DNA of 64,000 bases from Odiellus spinosus (Eukaryota > Arthropoda > Arachnida > Opiliones > Phalangiidae). This document shows positions 41,089 through 53,387 of the stretch, in pieces. The translations under genes and the position numbers were made by a program. Below the pieces are notes generated by a model. That model ran no database searches and had not been told where the DNA came from. It saw only the letters and a list, made by a program, of their open reading frames with translations. The DNA is taken from positions 17,943,434 to 18,007,433 of the forward strand of contig OY987227.1 of assembly GCA_963920705.1 (NCBI GenBank), in the 5' to 3' direction. Position 1 is the stretch's first letter. The number at the start of each line of letters is the position of its first letter.

Positions 41089-41350
41089 AAGGAGAACCTC
41101 CGACAAATCAAAAAACGCCCCACGTTTGCCTTAAAAAAATCCCCGCGAGATGTACTTCGCCACTATCTTTGAATCGCGCTAAATCTCGTTCTTGATCATT
41201 TTTTACGTGCGTACAAAAGCGAGGGTCACGGATATTTTATGAAGCCAAAGGTGGGATGGCTTTTGATTTGTCGGAGGTTTTCCTTTCATTTTGAATGCCA
41301 AAATCTGAATTTTTTCCGTCAGAAACATTTAATGAATGTTTTAAATACGC
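41089..41350 (+). repeat. Dispersed repeat with inverted ends, copy 2
   Basis: Second copy of the 10433-10700 repeat. Here the inverted motif is clear: AACCTCCGACAAATCAAAA at about 41096-41114 and its complement at about 41261-41281, giving a 198-bp foldback. Similarity to copy 1 continues past the right arm, so the repeat unit is larger than the foldback. A TTAA lies at 41085-41088, but none at the right arm. Confidence 0.65.
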
Positions 41351-44300
41351 GAACAAGTCTTTTTTATAGTAGAATAGATAAAAACACGATTTTTTTCCTC
41401 TTCACCCTTTTGTTTAATAGTAAATGTTTTCATAATTTATTTCACTACTGTCAGATAGAACAAAACTCCCTTATTTAATATTTTAGTTTTCAAACTTATT
41501 CCAGTCTTGCCGTTTTGTAGCAATTTCGCGGAATAGTTTTTCGAGTTGAATTTGCCGGTTTTCTAATGATTTCACCGTCATATGACGCGTGTCCAATCGT
41601 TCCCGCCATTAAAGTAGTTTTTTAAATTTTATTTACAACAATTCTATGACGTATACGTCACGAGCTTGTAAGTGAAAACTGAGGCCTGGTGATTTCAAAC
41701 AAGACGTTGAATAACGAATAGAGACTTTTGGCAAAACAAGCTCTACATTTGTTTGATCTTCGATGTGTCCCATAGACTTTAAAATAAAAATGTGGTGATT
41801 TCCCTTTAAATTCCCTCCGTTAGAAATTTATCGGAAACAACTAGCATAGCACTTACACCGACTATACCCTCTCCCCATCTTCTCGCTCACTGATTTCAAA
41901 ATAGGCTTAAAGATTTTCTCCTTCCTAATCTAATTGCGACATCGATTCCGGTTCAACCCCCTTTAAAATGTAATTTCACGACAGGGCGGTTGAACTTTAA
42001 CGAGGTATTTTAACGGCCAAACTCCCTTTTAAAGATGATTTTAGTTCGTCCCTCGCGGGAATATTTGAGACGGGAAAACATATTCCGCGTTCAAGTTTCC
42101 GCCTTTGAATACCGTGAGAACGACGCAAATTTTATTGAAAGACCATTTTTATTTATTTTAATTTTTAAGCGTGTTACGGTTTAATGTAGAACGCTTTAAA
42201 GCTGAAGCTGGGTTTTCATGAGAGCAATATTCGAAGGGATTTATCGATCAGCGATTACGCTGAAGCGAGAGCGAATTATCAATCATTGATATCCCGAGAA
42301 TAAAAAGTAAAATAGATAGCTGCGATATCATAAATATCGCTGTCACTAGCTCTTTCTCGCTATTTTCTTTAAATTTTCGCTAAAGGTGCATTTCCACATG
42401 CCCTACCTTTCATATGAAACTTATCATTAATATATTCTACGTCACCAAGCGGAAAAAAATTAAATATTACGCGTAGGCCTTTGAAAAAATGGTGACATCC
42501 TCACTTCAAGTATCTCATTAGTATTATAAAACTTATCTAAAATTTTGATTATAATCTTTCCAATGGATAACTCCAAAACCCATCGATGAAAGCATCGTAT
42601 ATTATACGCTATCGAGAATAAATCATTTTCGTGACCGGATACGCGAAAAAGGGTAGGATAAATATCGCTCGAATGAACTAATTTCGTAGATCTCCGTGTT
42701 AAATGGCCTCGCGTCGAAATATTCCCTACTATCAGCACAGGGCCAGGTAAACGTATAAGCCCATCTCTTAAAACTAACCAAAAAAGTCATCACCCCTGTC
42801 TGGCTCGAGTGATTTGGACTCTTCCTCGATATTTTGAGTCGGGAGAGAGGGACGGAATTTAGGCGGACCGCGCTTGGCTATATTGTCTTTCTTCCCAACT
42901 CCGAAATTTTTCCAAAGGATGATGCTTCTGATTTCACTATTTACACCGTCTGCGATCGAGAGTGTCTCGAATCAGAATCTATTATTAAATTTACCTGGAC
43001 CTTTGCTGGTATCATAAAGTGATAGACTTTTGGTTGAGTATATGTAAAGCAATATCTAGCCACTGAGTGCCGATAAAAAGATATCGCTATACTTTCTCCC
43101 GCTTTCTCTTGATGATATTGAAATCTGCCCTCGATAACTTAGGGGGATTTTTTTTTTTTCGACTTTTCTTCGAGTGCTCCAATATCAGTTTTTGCATATT
43201 TCGAAGAGTGGAGGGACTTGGCCTATAGCTCTCTTTCTGACATCTCGATTTTGGGTGTTGATACTGTTGACATAAGAGATTTTGACAGTTTTAACAGCTA
43301 TTTTTATGATTTTTTTTTATCTTGGAAACTGATATGATATAATAAGCTTAGCGGCGAAATGATAACTGAAATATACTGTTTTAGGATGGGGCCCCAATTT
43401 GTCTAGCAGCTTTGTTTATTTTCGAAACGGAAATGGCATAAAAAACTTGAACATAGGCCTATATATCGAGCTATAGATACTTGTACAATATTTACACGAA
43501 TTTAAGGTGAAAATATATATAGTTTAATTTTTAATTTTCGACAAAGAATGACTGCAAAATATTTTATTTATTAGAATTAGAATTTCCCCAGAAATATTTC
43601 TTCTACTGGTTTAGTGGCAATAGAGTGAAAGGCGGGGAGAAAGAAATAGGTGCAGTGACGCAAATTAATTTCTGTACATTATCCACGTCTTGGATCTTAA
43701 ATGGTTTCTAATCAAATTCAAGCTATAATGTTCTACATTCCATAAAAATATACTTTTTTTTTTTTTTTTTTTTTTTTTACATATATAAATTTTTTAATTC
43801 GATGCACGAAATTTAATATAAAAGGTTTAATCAACTCTTCACTGTTAATATTATTTTCTAGCTTGATTTCTTGGTATCTTGAAATCTTTTCGTAAATTTA
43901 GTTACATATATTTTGATTGATATTTAGGCATATATAAAGGTTAATCCAATTGTCCCAACATTCTCCACACGTTCGTAAATGTAATCTTTGAGTAAACTTT
44001 AAGGCTTGTAAAATGTCTGCAGGGCATCTTATTCCGCGAACCTTACCTCTTTCTGCCAGAAGGGTAAAATGGCGTCATATTGACTCGTGATCGTAATTAG
44101 GCCTCGGGGAGATTCGGGGAAAAGCCGAACTCCTCGCGGCCGCCGTCGCCGCTGACTGTAAATAAACCCATCAGGCTTCTTCTCCGAGCCGCGCCAATAT
44201 TTCCCGCGCAAAGGACAAATCTCGGAGAAATGAATTTGAATTTGGTTGAATCTCATTGAGAGTTTATGTTTATAAAGAAAAGCAGCGAATTTTCTCGCGT

Positions 44301-44552
44301 GATTCTAGAGCGCATAAACAGTACACATCTAAAAGTCTAGATTCACAATCGATCAGGCCCAAAACACGAAACATAGAAGAGGATTACAGTATAAATCCAA
44401 GCCTTCCACTCGCTTTACCACTGGAGCAAATATCCAGGGGACTTTTTCACGCGACACATTTTTAAATTGCGTGCTCGTGTAACTTCCCAAGTTCCCCCTA
44501 GAGAAAAACAACTGAGAGGTTAGCGTACCCCTTACAAAAATCCTCTTAAGAA

Positions 44553-44640
44553 TTCCAAAGAAATTTCTTTGGAATCTATTGGGGCCCTATGGGATCAGTT
44601 CTTAAGATGAAAAATCCAAAGAATTTCTTTAGATATTCTG
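44553..44640. repeat. Left-end copies of the palindromic subterminal motif
   Basis: One perfect 22-bp palindrome at 44553-44574 and a degenerate one at 44614-44631, about 60 bp apart, just inside the left inverted end of the 3.2-kb element. They match the array at 47461-47640. Confidence 0.7.
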
Positions 44641-44839
44641 AAGGAGATTTTCCCTAAACCCTTTATGGTTAATTTCTCTATGGTATTCTTAAGAAAATAA
44701 TTTGGAATTGTTACGACTTTTTTAGAAGTTATTATTTCATTTTTAAAGTAAAATTTTATATAAAGCTACGCCACTTGATGTTATTTTTTTTAATTATCAA
44801 TCAAATGAATTTAAAATTAATATTATACAAATTATACAG

Positions 44840-45310
44840 TACTTTCAATTTTCATTTAGTGTTAATTAAAGATTAAAATTATTTTTTCAATTTTCATATA
44901 GTATTAATTAAAGATTAAAATTATATTTTAAATTTTTATTTAAATTGAATTTAAGATTATAATTATATAATTATATTTTCAAATTTCATTTAAAATGAAT
45001 TTAACATTATAATTATATAATTATATTCTCAAATTTAATTGAAAATTAATTCAACATTATAATTATATTTTCATTTAAAATGAATTTAAGATTATAATTA
45101 TATTTTCATTTAAAATGAATTTAAGATTATAATTATATTTTCATTTAAAATTAATTTAAGATTATAATTATATTTTCAATTAAAATTAATTTAAGATTAT
45201 AATTATATTTTCAATTAAAATTAATTAAAGATTATGATTATATTTTAAATTAAAATTAATTAAAGATAATAATTATATTTTCTATTTTAAATTAAAATTA
45301 AATAAAGCTT
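44840..45310. repeat. AT-rich tandem array, about 35-bp unit
   Basis: Units of the form ATTATAATTATATTTTCATT followed by TAAAATGAATTTAAG repeat with a 35-bp period. They are cleanest at about 45057-45240 and more divergent toward both edges. The array lies inside the 3.2-kb inverted-repeat element and probably grew within it. Confidence 0.75.
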
Positions 45311-45680
45311 AGGTCGAATTATTGCCTTCAACGTTCGTTATATTTACAAGGGAGCTTTCGTTCCTAGAATGCCCCTCTCTTGTGTTCCTCCTATTGAAAA
45401 TCAGTAGCTAAGGGATTAGGGGGGGGGGGGCGAATAGTGTTTCTTTACAATGCCGTGACGTACGTTGGAGGTATTTAGAGGGGCTCTACTTCTACCTTGG
45501 GGGCAACAAAAATCGTCCGGCTCAGCCGCTCAACTGGCCGAGTTGGCGAGTTTCTCATTTCGGGTTTTTTTTTCTTGTTTTTGCCGTGAATATACGCAGC
45601 TCGTGGTCGCGTGGGGTTATATTAATAACTACAAGCGTTAAGAATTTAATATAAGTAAAAATAGCCTCCATTTTTTTTAG

Positions 45681-45853
45681 TCAAGTGGAAAGGGCAGGAG
45701 TTATAGAACAAGTATCCAATTTGAAAATTAAATCTAAAGATTTAGTTAATAAAATTGCAGCGGCAACCAATCCAAATAGGTTTTTAAAAACTATGGCTGA
45801 TATTTGCTGGGACCGGAAGGAAAAACCTGCTGAAGGAGAATTGCTCGCTTTTG
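45681..45853 (+). CDS. Possible exon a of an unrecognised gene inside the 3.2-kb element
   Basis: A T-rich tract ending in AG at 45680 precedes a 173-bp open frame. It contains VSNLKIKSKDLVNKIAAATN and, shortly after, MADICWDRKEKPAEGELLAF, and ends at a good donor (g|GTTAGT at 45854) in phase 1. The composition (charged, few stops, balanced codons) is more protein-like than the surrounding DNA. No family recognised. There is no Met before MADICW, so it would need an upstream exon or would start there. It lies within the homeobox intron on the same strand, but its phases (in 2, out 1) do not fit as a cassette between phase-0 homeobox exons, so it is not part of hth. It is more likely a gene fragment carried by the transposon-like element. 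Confidence 0.35.
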
Positions 45854-46235
45854 GTTAGTATATACACTTAATATTTGTTTTATGTATTAGAGAGTTGAAG
45901 ATATTGACCAAAACCATTAAATGAGTAGCCCTTTATAAAGTATGGAGATTACAAACGACTCATAATTAGATGTTTGAGATTCGTTTATCACCGTTTTTGT
46001 TTAACCATTTACTCAAGTTTAAGAGGGCTAATTTTATCATTGAAAAGCAACTTAACTATAATTATTGACTTGGGCCTCCGACTTTTATGCTATAGTGTTA
46101 TTTTGATTAACCGATATATTAAGCACCTAAAATTCAGTTTTAGATTGAAGCGCGTACAAAGCTACTATCACGTGAATAAAAATCTATCTATTGGCGTCAG
46201 CGTAGTAGCGTACTGACTTGTTTGCGTTAATACAG

Positions 46236-46561
46236 GCAAAAGGGTTCGATTTTCTAGAATGAATTCTTATTATATCCCATCCGTACTACTGAGAAACGTT
46301 TTACCCCAAAAAAGGCATCTGGTTCTCCTAGAAATATCAGTGGGTGTCAAAGCTCTCGGAAGTCTTATTTTAGCGGTTATAAAGAGAGCTATGATGCACA
46401 ATTTATTTATACTGAACATTGGAGATGAGATGAACCAGCCCTTACAACCGTTTTTTTTTTCTTTTTTTTTTTCTTTTACCTTTGTTCATTTGTCCACCTC
46501 TCTTCAGGCTAACTCTGTATTTCCCGTTGGCTCTATACTTTCTAATAATATTCTTAAATAG
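46236..46561 (+). CDS. Possible exon b of the same unrecognised gene
   Basis: Begins after an ACAG acceptor (46232-46235) preceded by a weakly T-rich tract. The only open frame is the one that completes the split Gly codon left by exon a, so the phases agree. It reads KRVRFSRMNSYYIPSVLL onward and ends in a TAG at 46559-46561. The first two thirds look like ordinary protein with basic and hydrophobic residues. The last third is a Phe/Ser run from a T-rich tract and may be non-coding read-through past a lost donor. Total product with exon a would be roughly 165 residues. Phase agreement is the main support; chance is possible. Confidence 0.22.
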
Positions 46562-47460
46562 TCTAAGTTCTTTAGGAATTTAGTTTTGGTCCATTTTTCA
46601 AACTCATAAATGTACATAATTTCTATTACTTAAAACTAAAATGTATACTTTTTTATATTTAGGCACGAATGAATGTAGACAAGTAATAATTTATTGGTCG
46701 ATTTATGGGTAAAATAATACCAATACCTTAATCAACATTACCAAATCGTAAGTTTTGTCAATAGTTTTCTTACTATTTTGTTTCATCTAAGCCTTTTTGC
46801 GATTAAAAGTTTTCAGATTATGGTCACGAAAATTATTCGGCTAATAGTTAAAATGAAATTGATGTGGCTTTGGTTAATGAAAAGGATCCGGCTTTACACT
46901 AAGAAAGTACTGAGAAATATAAGCAAACTTCCTAGAACACACCGACACTGTTGAAAAGGTTCGTCAAGATTTGTGTAAATTACAAAAATTTGACTGTATT
47001 TTTCTTTAACATAGGTTTTGAATGGTAATGTAGAGTCAGTACTTAAGCCGAAGATATTGAATACCGAATTTTCTGGAAATGGAAATGCAACATTTTTTGC
47101 AAGAAACCTTTTATTAATTGGATCCAGCAAAAATATGTTCTATTACGGGTAAGTTGGGATTTTATTTAAATTTAGATTATAGTTGAAAATTAAATGGTTT
47201 GCAAAACCATTTTGTCCAAGTAAACTTTAAAATTATTTTAATATATTTTAGATCATACATGCCAAAAATATTTTGTGCGAATAAATATGGTAAAAAGGAC
47301 TTTACAAGACAATATTAAAGAAACCACGAGTAAAACAAAAACTAAAATTTAAATTGGATCGGCTTTAAAAGAATAATAAATTGGATTTTTTCAAAGTTCG
47401 TATTTCGATATTAATTAGACGGGTATTTTATTTACCATTAAAAATTAGAATACTAACATA

Positions 47461-47640
47461 ATGACATTTCCAAAGAAATTTCTTTGGAAATCCCTATTGA
47501 ATTTCCATAGGGACTTCCAAAGAAATTTCTTTGGAAATCCCTTAAGATATTCCATAGGTATTTCCAAAGAAATTTCTTTGGAAATCCCTTTAGATATTCC
47601 AAAGTCTTTTCCAAAGAAATTTCTTTAGGTTTTCCCTTTA
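47461..47640. repeat. Tandem array of a palindromic subterminal motif, about 47-bp unit
   Basis: Four copies of the palindrome TTCCAAAGAAATTTCTTTGG, at about 47467, 47515, 47561 and 47608, spaced 46-48 bp, separated by short segments with CCCT and CATAGG motifs. The same palindrome occurs at 44553-44574 and, degenerate, at 44614-44631 near the other end of the element. Each unit can form a perfect hairpin. A 87-codon frame on the minus strand here is only a by-product of the repeat. Confidence 0.8.
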
Positions 47641-49199
47641 ATGTCTTAAGAAAAAGGGGCCAATATTCCCCATTTTTCCAAAGGATACCTTTCGGATTTC
47701 CAAAAGAAATTCCCATTAAAATCTCTTAAGGATTCCAAAGAAAGTTTTTGTAAGGGACGTGCCAAAGAAGCTTTTGAAGTAACCATCTATTTCCATGTTC
47801 CGTGTTTATTTGCTATGCCTTAGCTTCGTGGTATACCTGTAACATAAATACGCAAATTTTGATCTCAATTTGGATCGTGAGACTCATCCTTTACGCAAAG
47901 AAGACCTTAGAATAGGATGAAGAAGGGGGTCGAGATTTTTCTCTACATCTCTCTCTGTGTGTAGAATCAGCTGTAACTCCACTCAGCCTTATAACAGGGA
48001 GCAAAACCTCTTCTAATCCTCATCTTCTTTTATTGCTCTCTTTTTCCCTTCCTTATTTCTCTCTCTATCTGACCCGTTTTGTTTGCTCAGTCCAAAAACC
48101 CGTTACTTCTCTCCCGTGCGATTCTTCCTATAATGAAAGTGTCGTCGGTAAACGAACTGAGGAGGGATTCCATCTACATTACGGGAGAAGGGTGTATGGG
48201 TAAAACGTCATTTGTAATCCTGTTTGGTTTTATTCAGTCGCCCGCTTTACATTTAGTACATTTCGATTCTCGTACGCTTTTTTTAAGAAACGTTTAAAAA
48301 TACACCCAAGAGGGTAATCCAGAAAATAGGTTTCTATTTATAGCCCCTGATAGTAGGCTTTGCCCTGAACACACTTGCGCAGCAGCAAAAGGGTTTTTAC
48401 AGGCACTTTTTCACTTTGGTCTATTTTAGTGTTGATTTTTTCTTCGTTGTTTTTATTTACGAATGAATATTAATTTTCTTGTTTAAGTTTAGACTAATAC
48501 GTTGGATAAAGTTATTATTTTTTTACAATCAATATGGGCGTATTTAGGGTTTACATTATAATGTATAAGGCCTATAGTTTAGGGTTATATTTTAATACCA
48601 ATTTGTACTATTTTGAAATTATTATTGGTATTCGTATTCGTAAATATTAGTAGTAGTTTAGTATTATTATAATTTTTAGAAAAAGTATTATTAATATTAT
48701 TATGAGAACCTGTATTCTATAGGATATAATTTAATATTAAAAGATAAAAAAATATATAGCGCTAAAAATAAACCGTCTCTATCCACCTATATGTATATAG
48801 GGTGTTTCCGTTTCTCCCGGGAATAGCGAGTTTGTCGGCAGTTTGGCGAACTTAAGTATAGCCTAGGCGTTATATACGTATGTAGAAGGAAGGGGCTGCG
48901 AATCTTTTAGGCGTATTTTTAGAAATTTAATATGCAAAGAACGCCCTCTCCTTTTCTCTCTCTCTCCTCCCTCCTTACTCTTCGAAGTTTCGACGAAAAC
49001 TTCCTCTTTCTCCCTACGCGTAGCTTTATACGGTGCTGTGTTAGGAATATTGGGTGCTTGAATGTTTTATAAATAGGGAAACCCTTGGGCCCTAAGAACG
49101 AGGAGCCTGCAGGGTTGAGAGACGGGGTGGAAGGTAAATTTTGGATAACGCTTAAGCCTGTACACTCCAGGGGAAGAGTGAGGAAGGTAGGGATAGGGG

Positions 49200-49231
<32 letters not shown>

Positions 49232-51930
49232 GGAGGGTGGAAGTATATTCGCTCGCTCTCCGGTTTTTGATAGAAACTGACAAGAAAGTAATTTTCAAAG
49301 CGGACGCTAAAGCCGAAAATGTTTGGGCTCCGCGCTATTGTGCGTGGGCCAGTAACTAGTATATTCTCATCATGCGATTCCAAACGGAATTTGCTACAAA
49401 CATGTAGAGGAAGCAACTTCGGGTTCGAGCCAAGTTTACGAAGACTACTTTTATTCCTATTTTGTCTTATATTTTGTGTTCTTACGCCACAGTTTTTGCT
49501 AGTTTGTCAAATATAATTTAATATGCAATGTTTTGCAAGTTTTTATTCTACACAATTGATTATATTGTAGTTATAAAGCGAGTTAAAATATCCCTCCGTG
49601 GTAGCTTAAGTAGTTTGTCCCTTAGAAAGAACTTTGATTAATAACTGAATTACATTGAAAACCTGGAGAAATATAGGTTGGTTTAAGAATGATAACTATA
49701 AAAATTTGAAAATTGGCTTAAATTGCAAATTTGTTACGCATACTATTTTAAATTGTCTTAAAATTCGTGGAGGAAAAGATATTTTGAACTTTAAATATGA
49801 TCCTAAGTATGTCAATTGTTATTCACGAGTATCTTAGATTTATGTATTGAAAACTCCGCGTGAATGTTTCGTATTCGGTTTTGAACCCAAAAACCACGTA
49901 TCTTTCTACGGATCAAACCTAATGCTTACGTAATTCTGACTTTAAAAGCCCTATTTGAACTCCCTATACCCTTTTTGGTGGTTCGCTTCCAGGGTCTTTC
50001 CCTTTTTGGAGAAGATATATTCGCTTTACACGACGCTTAAAGTTATTAGCTGGAAAGAGTATAGTTAGGGTGGGTTGCCCTGAGAGCCCGAGACCACAGC
50101 GGGCTTGGAGGAGGTGTAGGAGTTACTCTCCGACAATGATTGCGATCTTGACAGTTTTTTGGGAGAAAAGGGGGTTGGCACTAACTTCCAGAGTCGAGCG
50201 TCGCGTTGCGAGCGAAAGACTCTTCATGGAGGAAATATTTTTCAGACACCCACTCTTATCTCCCTAGCGTAATTATTATTATTACTACTAAAGTTGAGAG
50301 AACCTACGAAAAGCCGTAGAACTCGAGACTAAAAAAAGTGCCTAGTAAGAAATTAATATTACATATTAGGTTGAGAAAATTTTACGATTTAAATATATTT
50401 TTTTCCTCGTTGGAAAAATGCTCGGTGAAACTGTCAATTTTCGCGACGTATTTATTAACCGTTAAGCCAATAATTCGGTGTTGAGTTTTGTGTTTAAGAT
50501 TGAAAAGTTTGGATTAGAAGGGGACGAATTGAGGAAAGTCGTTAAAATGAGGAAACAAAATTAAATTTCCTGGTAGACAATCTTTTTGACACGTAACTCT
50601 TCTAAAATTTTATCGGTTTTAACAGTACGATAATTAGTTTCTTTTTCAATGGATCGCGAATTTTCTTTTATTTGAATAAGGTTGATTTTTTTATGAGGTG
50701 ACGAGGCGTTCAGAGACAAATTGTATTATAGTCAAAAAATAGTGGAAGAATAATTTTGATTGCAGTGTTTTGGTAAATGTTGGCTGTTTAAAAATGAAAC
50801 TCCAATTTCTTTTATTTTCGGAATGACCATGCCAAAAAACGTAGACATTATTCTACGTAACCAGTGAAAATAAGATTCTCGATCAAAACCGTGGTTATAT
50901 AATTCTTACTCTTGGGGTTATATTTTTTTATAATTAATCTAGCATTTGCATTTCTTTATCACGTGTACTACATATGATATGGTTGAACACAATCAACCTG
51001 ACACTATTCTGTAAAGGCTTTTCATTTTATCCAGGGTAAACCGCAGTGTATGCGTATTGATTGGCTCATTCTTCCCAGCGAACAATAGTCGACCTTTTAT
51101 AGGATTACGTTACAAATATGTAGGCCTTTATCTTTTTTTCTCTCTCTCCGAATCCACTTCTTCCTTCTTTCTTACTATACCAGCGTCTTTATATTATAAC
51201 ATATCACGCGTGTGAGGAAATGTTAGGAAACCATCTCAAATTTAAGCACGTAGGGGATCGTAGCCTTTCCAATATGTTTCTACGAAAGCAAATCTTACGG
51301 AGATACAGGGGTATCGTAAGTCTGCACGTGCTAAAATTTCTGACTGAAACTAACCGAAATTTCCTCAACCACCCACGTATATTGCTAAAGCGAATATATA
51401 TAGGATCCGAAAAATTCTGCCTCCTACAGCTTCTACTCCTGGTTGCGTTGCGTATAGTGAACCCTAGCTTGATTTATGGCGGCTAATAGGCCAAGGGAGA
51501 ATTCGACGCTATACTACTAAGAGTGGATACCAGAGAAAATATACCAGTCCCATATTTCAGCGCATTCAAACATATAAACGTCTCTTTACCTCTGAAAAAA
51601 CCAAATTATATAAAATGGCACCTTGTTTTGTACGCGCCGTAATCTCCGTTTGGTTTTGTCTATAGAGTGTGTTGCTCTGGCAAAAGCAGACTTTTCGGAG
51701 GCTTTTCGGGGGTCCGAACGACAGATAAATTATTGCTTCTTCTTGGCCCCTATTCGCCCCCTTTTACATCGAGGTCTGAAGGCCCCCGCTAGGGTCTTTG
51801 GTCCTTATCCTAGAAGCTAGTAGGATACGCGTTTCCAAGGTAACCCTTAGGGTTAGAAGTTTCGTCCTTAACTTCGCTGCCAAGATGTAGAGGCTTCCAT
51901 GGTATAGGATAACCCTAGGATACGGCGTAT

Positions 51931-51960
51931 CCAATACCCCTCGCTGCGAGCGGGGGTATT
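51931..51960. repeat. Short GC-rich hairpin
   Basis: AATACCCCTCGC pairs with GCGAGCGGGGGTATT, nearly perfect, with almost no loop. No flanking T run or gene context points to a function. Confidence 0.4.
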
Positions 51961-53387
51961 ACGATACGTTCGACTTTACCCATTGAATAGATACCATACT
52001 TGAATGTTTTTACCCCCAGTATCCTTTTTGTTGTCTTTTCTCCTTCCCTCGACGAATCAGTATTAACTCGAATTAATCGAACGAGGCTAGTGGCGATTGA
52101 TGGTTTCTGAAATCCTCTCGCACATGTGCAAAAACGAAGATGATAAAAGCAAATTTGCAACGAAGCCAATGATATAAGTTCGGGTTTGTCTTTTTTTCTT
52201 GTTAAAACTTGTTGTTAGGAGGGACCTATTTTAGACTGCATGGAACACTCAAATTGGGTTTTCACGTATAAAGTTTCACGGTTAAATTTGACCAAAGAGA
52301 AAGGCGAGGCCCATCTTTTTCAAATACTTCGGAAATTTCCTGTTACGTGCCTTTGGATCTTAGTATAGATTCCAATCTCGAAATATAGCTTTTTTTCGAG
52401 CCCAAACTTGTACCCCAAGACGTCTTGGTCCGCGGGATCGACGAGAGATGGAGGGTTTAAGCAATAGATATAAATATAAACTTATATATAGGAATTCCCC
52501 CTTACATACTTCTATAGAAGGAAAAGAAGGTCGTATACAACCAGAAATATATTTTTTTTCTGTACAGAAACTGGAAATCTTGTTTCCAAAGGGATGTTTC
52601 ATAAAGTTTGATTCGGGGTTTTTAGATATAGTCGAGCGATAGTGGGTGTAGACGTTCTTTAATGACGAATTAATGGGGCGAATTATGACGGATGAGGCTG
52701 TACACTTATACTCTGCGCTTCTTTATCTTGTACGTAATGGAGATTGGTTGATAAGGGGGTATAAGATTCTAGTTTAGCGTGCCAAACGCACCCACACGGC
52801 CACACCACGCTCTCTTGGATCTAACAAGCGAATATGGTTCCTTTTTTTTTCTTCTTCTTTCTTCGTATACTTTAGCAAAGATCCACTCTATGGAATATCC
52901 ACTTTGGAATTGAGAATATATCCTTTGATATATGTTTCGCGATATATACGACTTCTTTTTTGTATAATTTTGTATTTAAGAGGATGATGGTATAGCTATG
53001 AAGGACGCGCGGTGGGGTTGGGAAATAGTGAAAAGAATTACGACCATTCTTTTGCGCGGCTGGCATCCTATCCTCGAACAACTTTTGATACTATAGTATA
53101 CATTTTCAACTTAATTTGTCAGCACCTACAAAGCTAGTACGCTACCCCTTATCTCTATGGTTTGTTTACTTTGAGATAAAGGGAATGTTGGGCTTTGCGT
53201 CCGCTGACGAATCAATGTGGAATTGAGATTACAGATATAGGCATTGCAATTTTCACGCCGTAAGGAAAAATAAGAAAAGAAACTTAAGTCGACCTTGGAT
53301 GAAAACTAAGCAACTCTCTGATGTGAAATTAAAATGAATTGTTTTAAATCTATAGATGGTTTGATTATGAACTTATTTATTCGTTAA

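Larger units (their letters stand above)
44529..47756. mobile_element. 3.2-kb DNA transposon-like element with CCCTTACAAAAA inverted ends
   Basis: The ends are a perfect 12-bp inverted repeat (CCCTTACAAAAA on the left, its complement at 47745-47756). Both ends carry the same subterminal palindrome TTCCAAAGAAATTTCTTTGG in several copies, plus a CTCTTAAG motif. That shared architecture supports one element rather than chance. The interior holds an AT-rich 35-bp tandem array, a 12-bp G tract at 45419-45430 and a possible two-exon coding fragment on the + strand. I could not find a convincing target-site duplication: the flanks read GCGTAC and ACGTGC. The superfamily is not recognised. Subterminal repeat arrays are typical of several cut-and-paste families whose transposase binds internal sites. 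Confidence 0.55.

Noticed and set aside
42198-42400. Possible MITE with ends GCTGGGTTTTCATGAG and CATTTCCACATG
   Set aside because: The two ends pair too weakly and no target duplication was seen.
47453-47716. 87-codon minus-strand frame with a repeating KGF/LEK-like pattern
   Set aside because: It is translated from the palindromic subterminal repeat array of the 3.2-kb element, and the periodicity comes from the DNA repeat.
48919-49416. 165-codon minus-strand frame, second longest in the window
   Set aside because: It crosses the 30-bp A tract (a run of Phe) and simple TCTC sequence. The remainder shows no domain and there is no supporting start or splice context.
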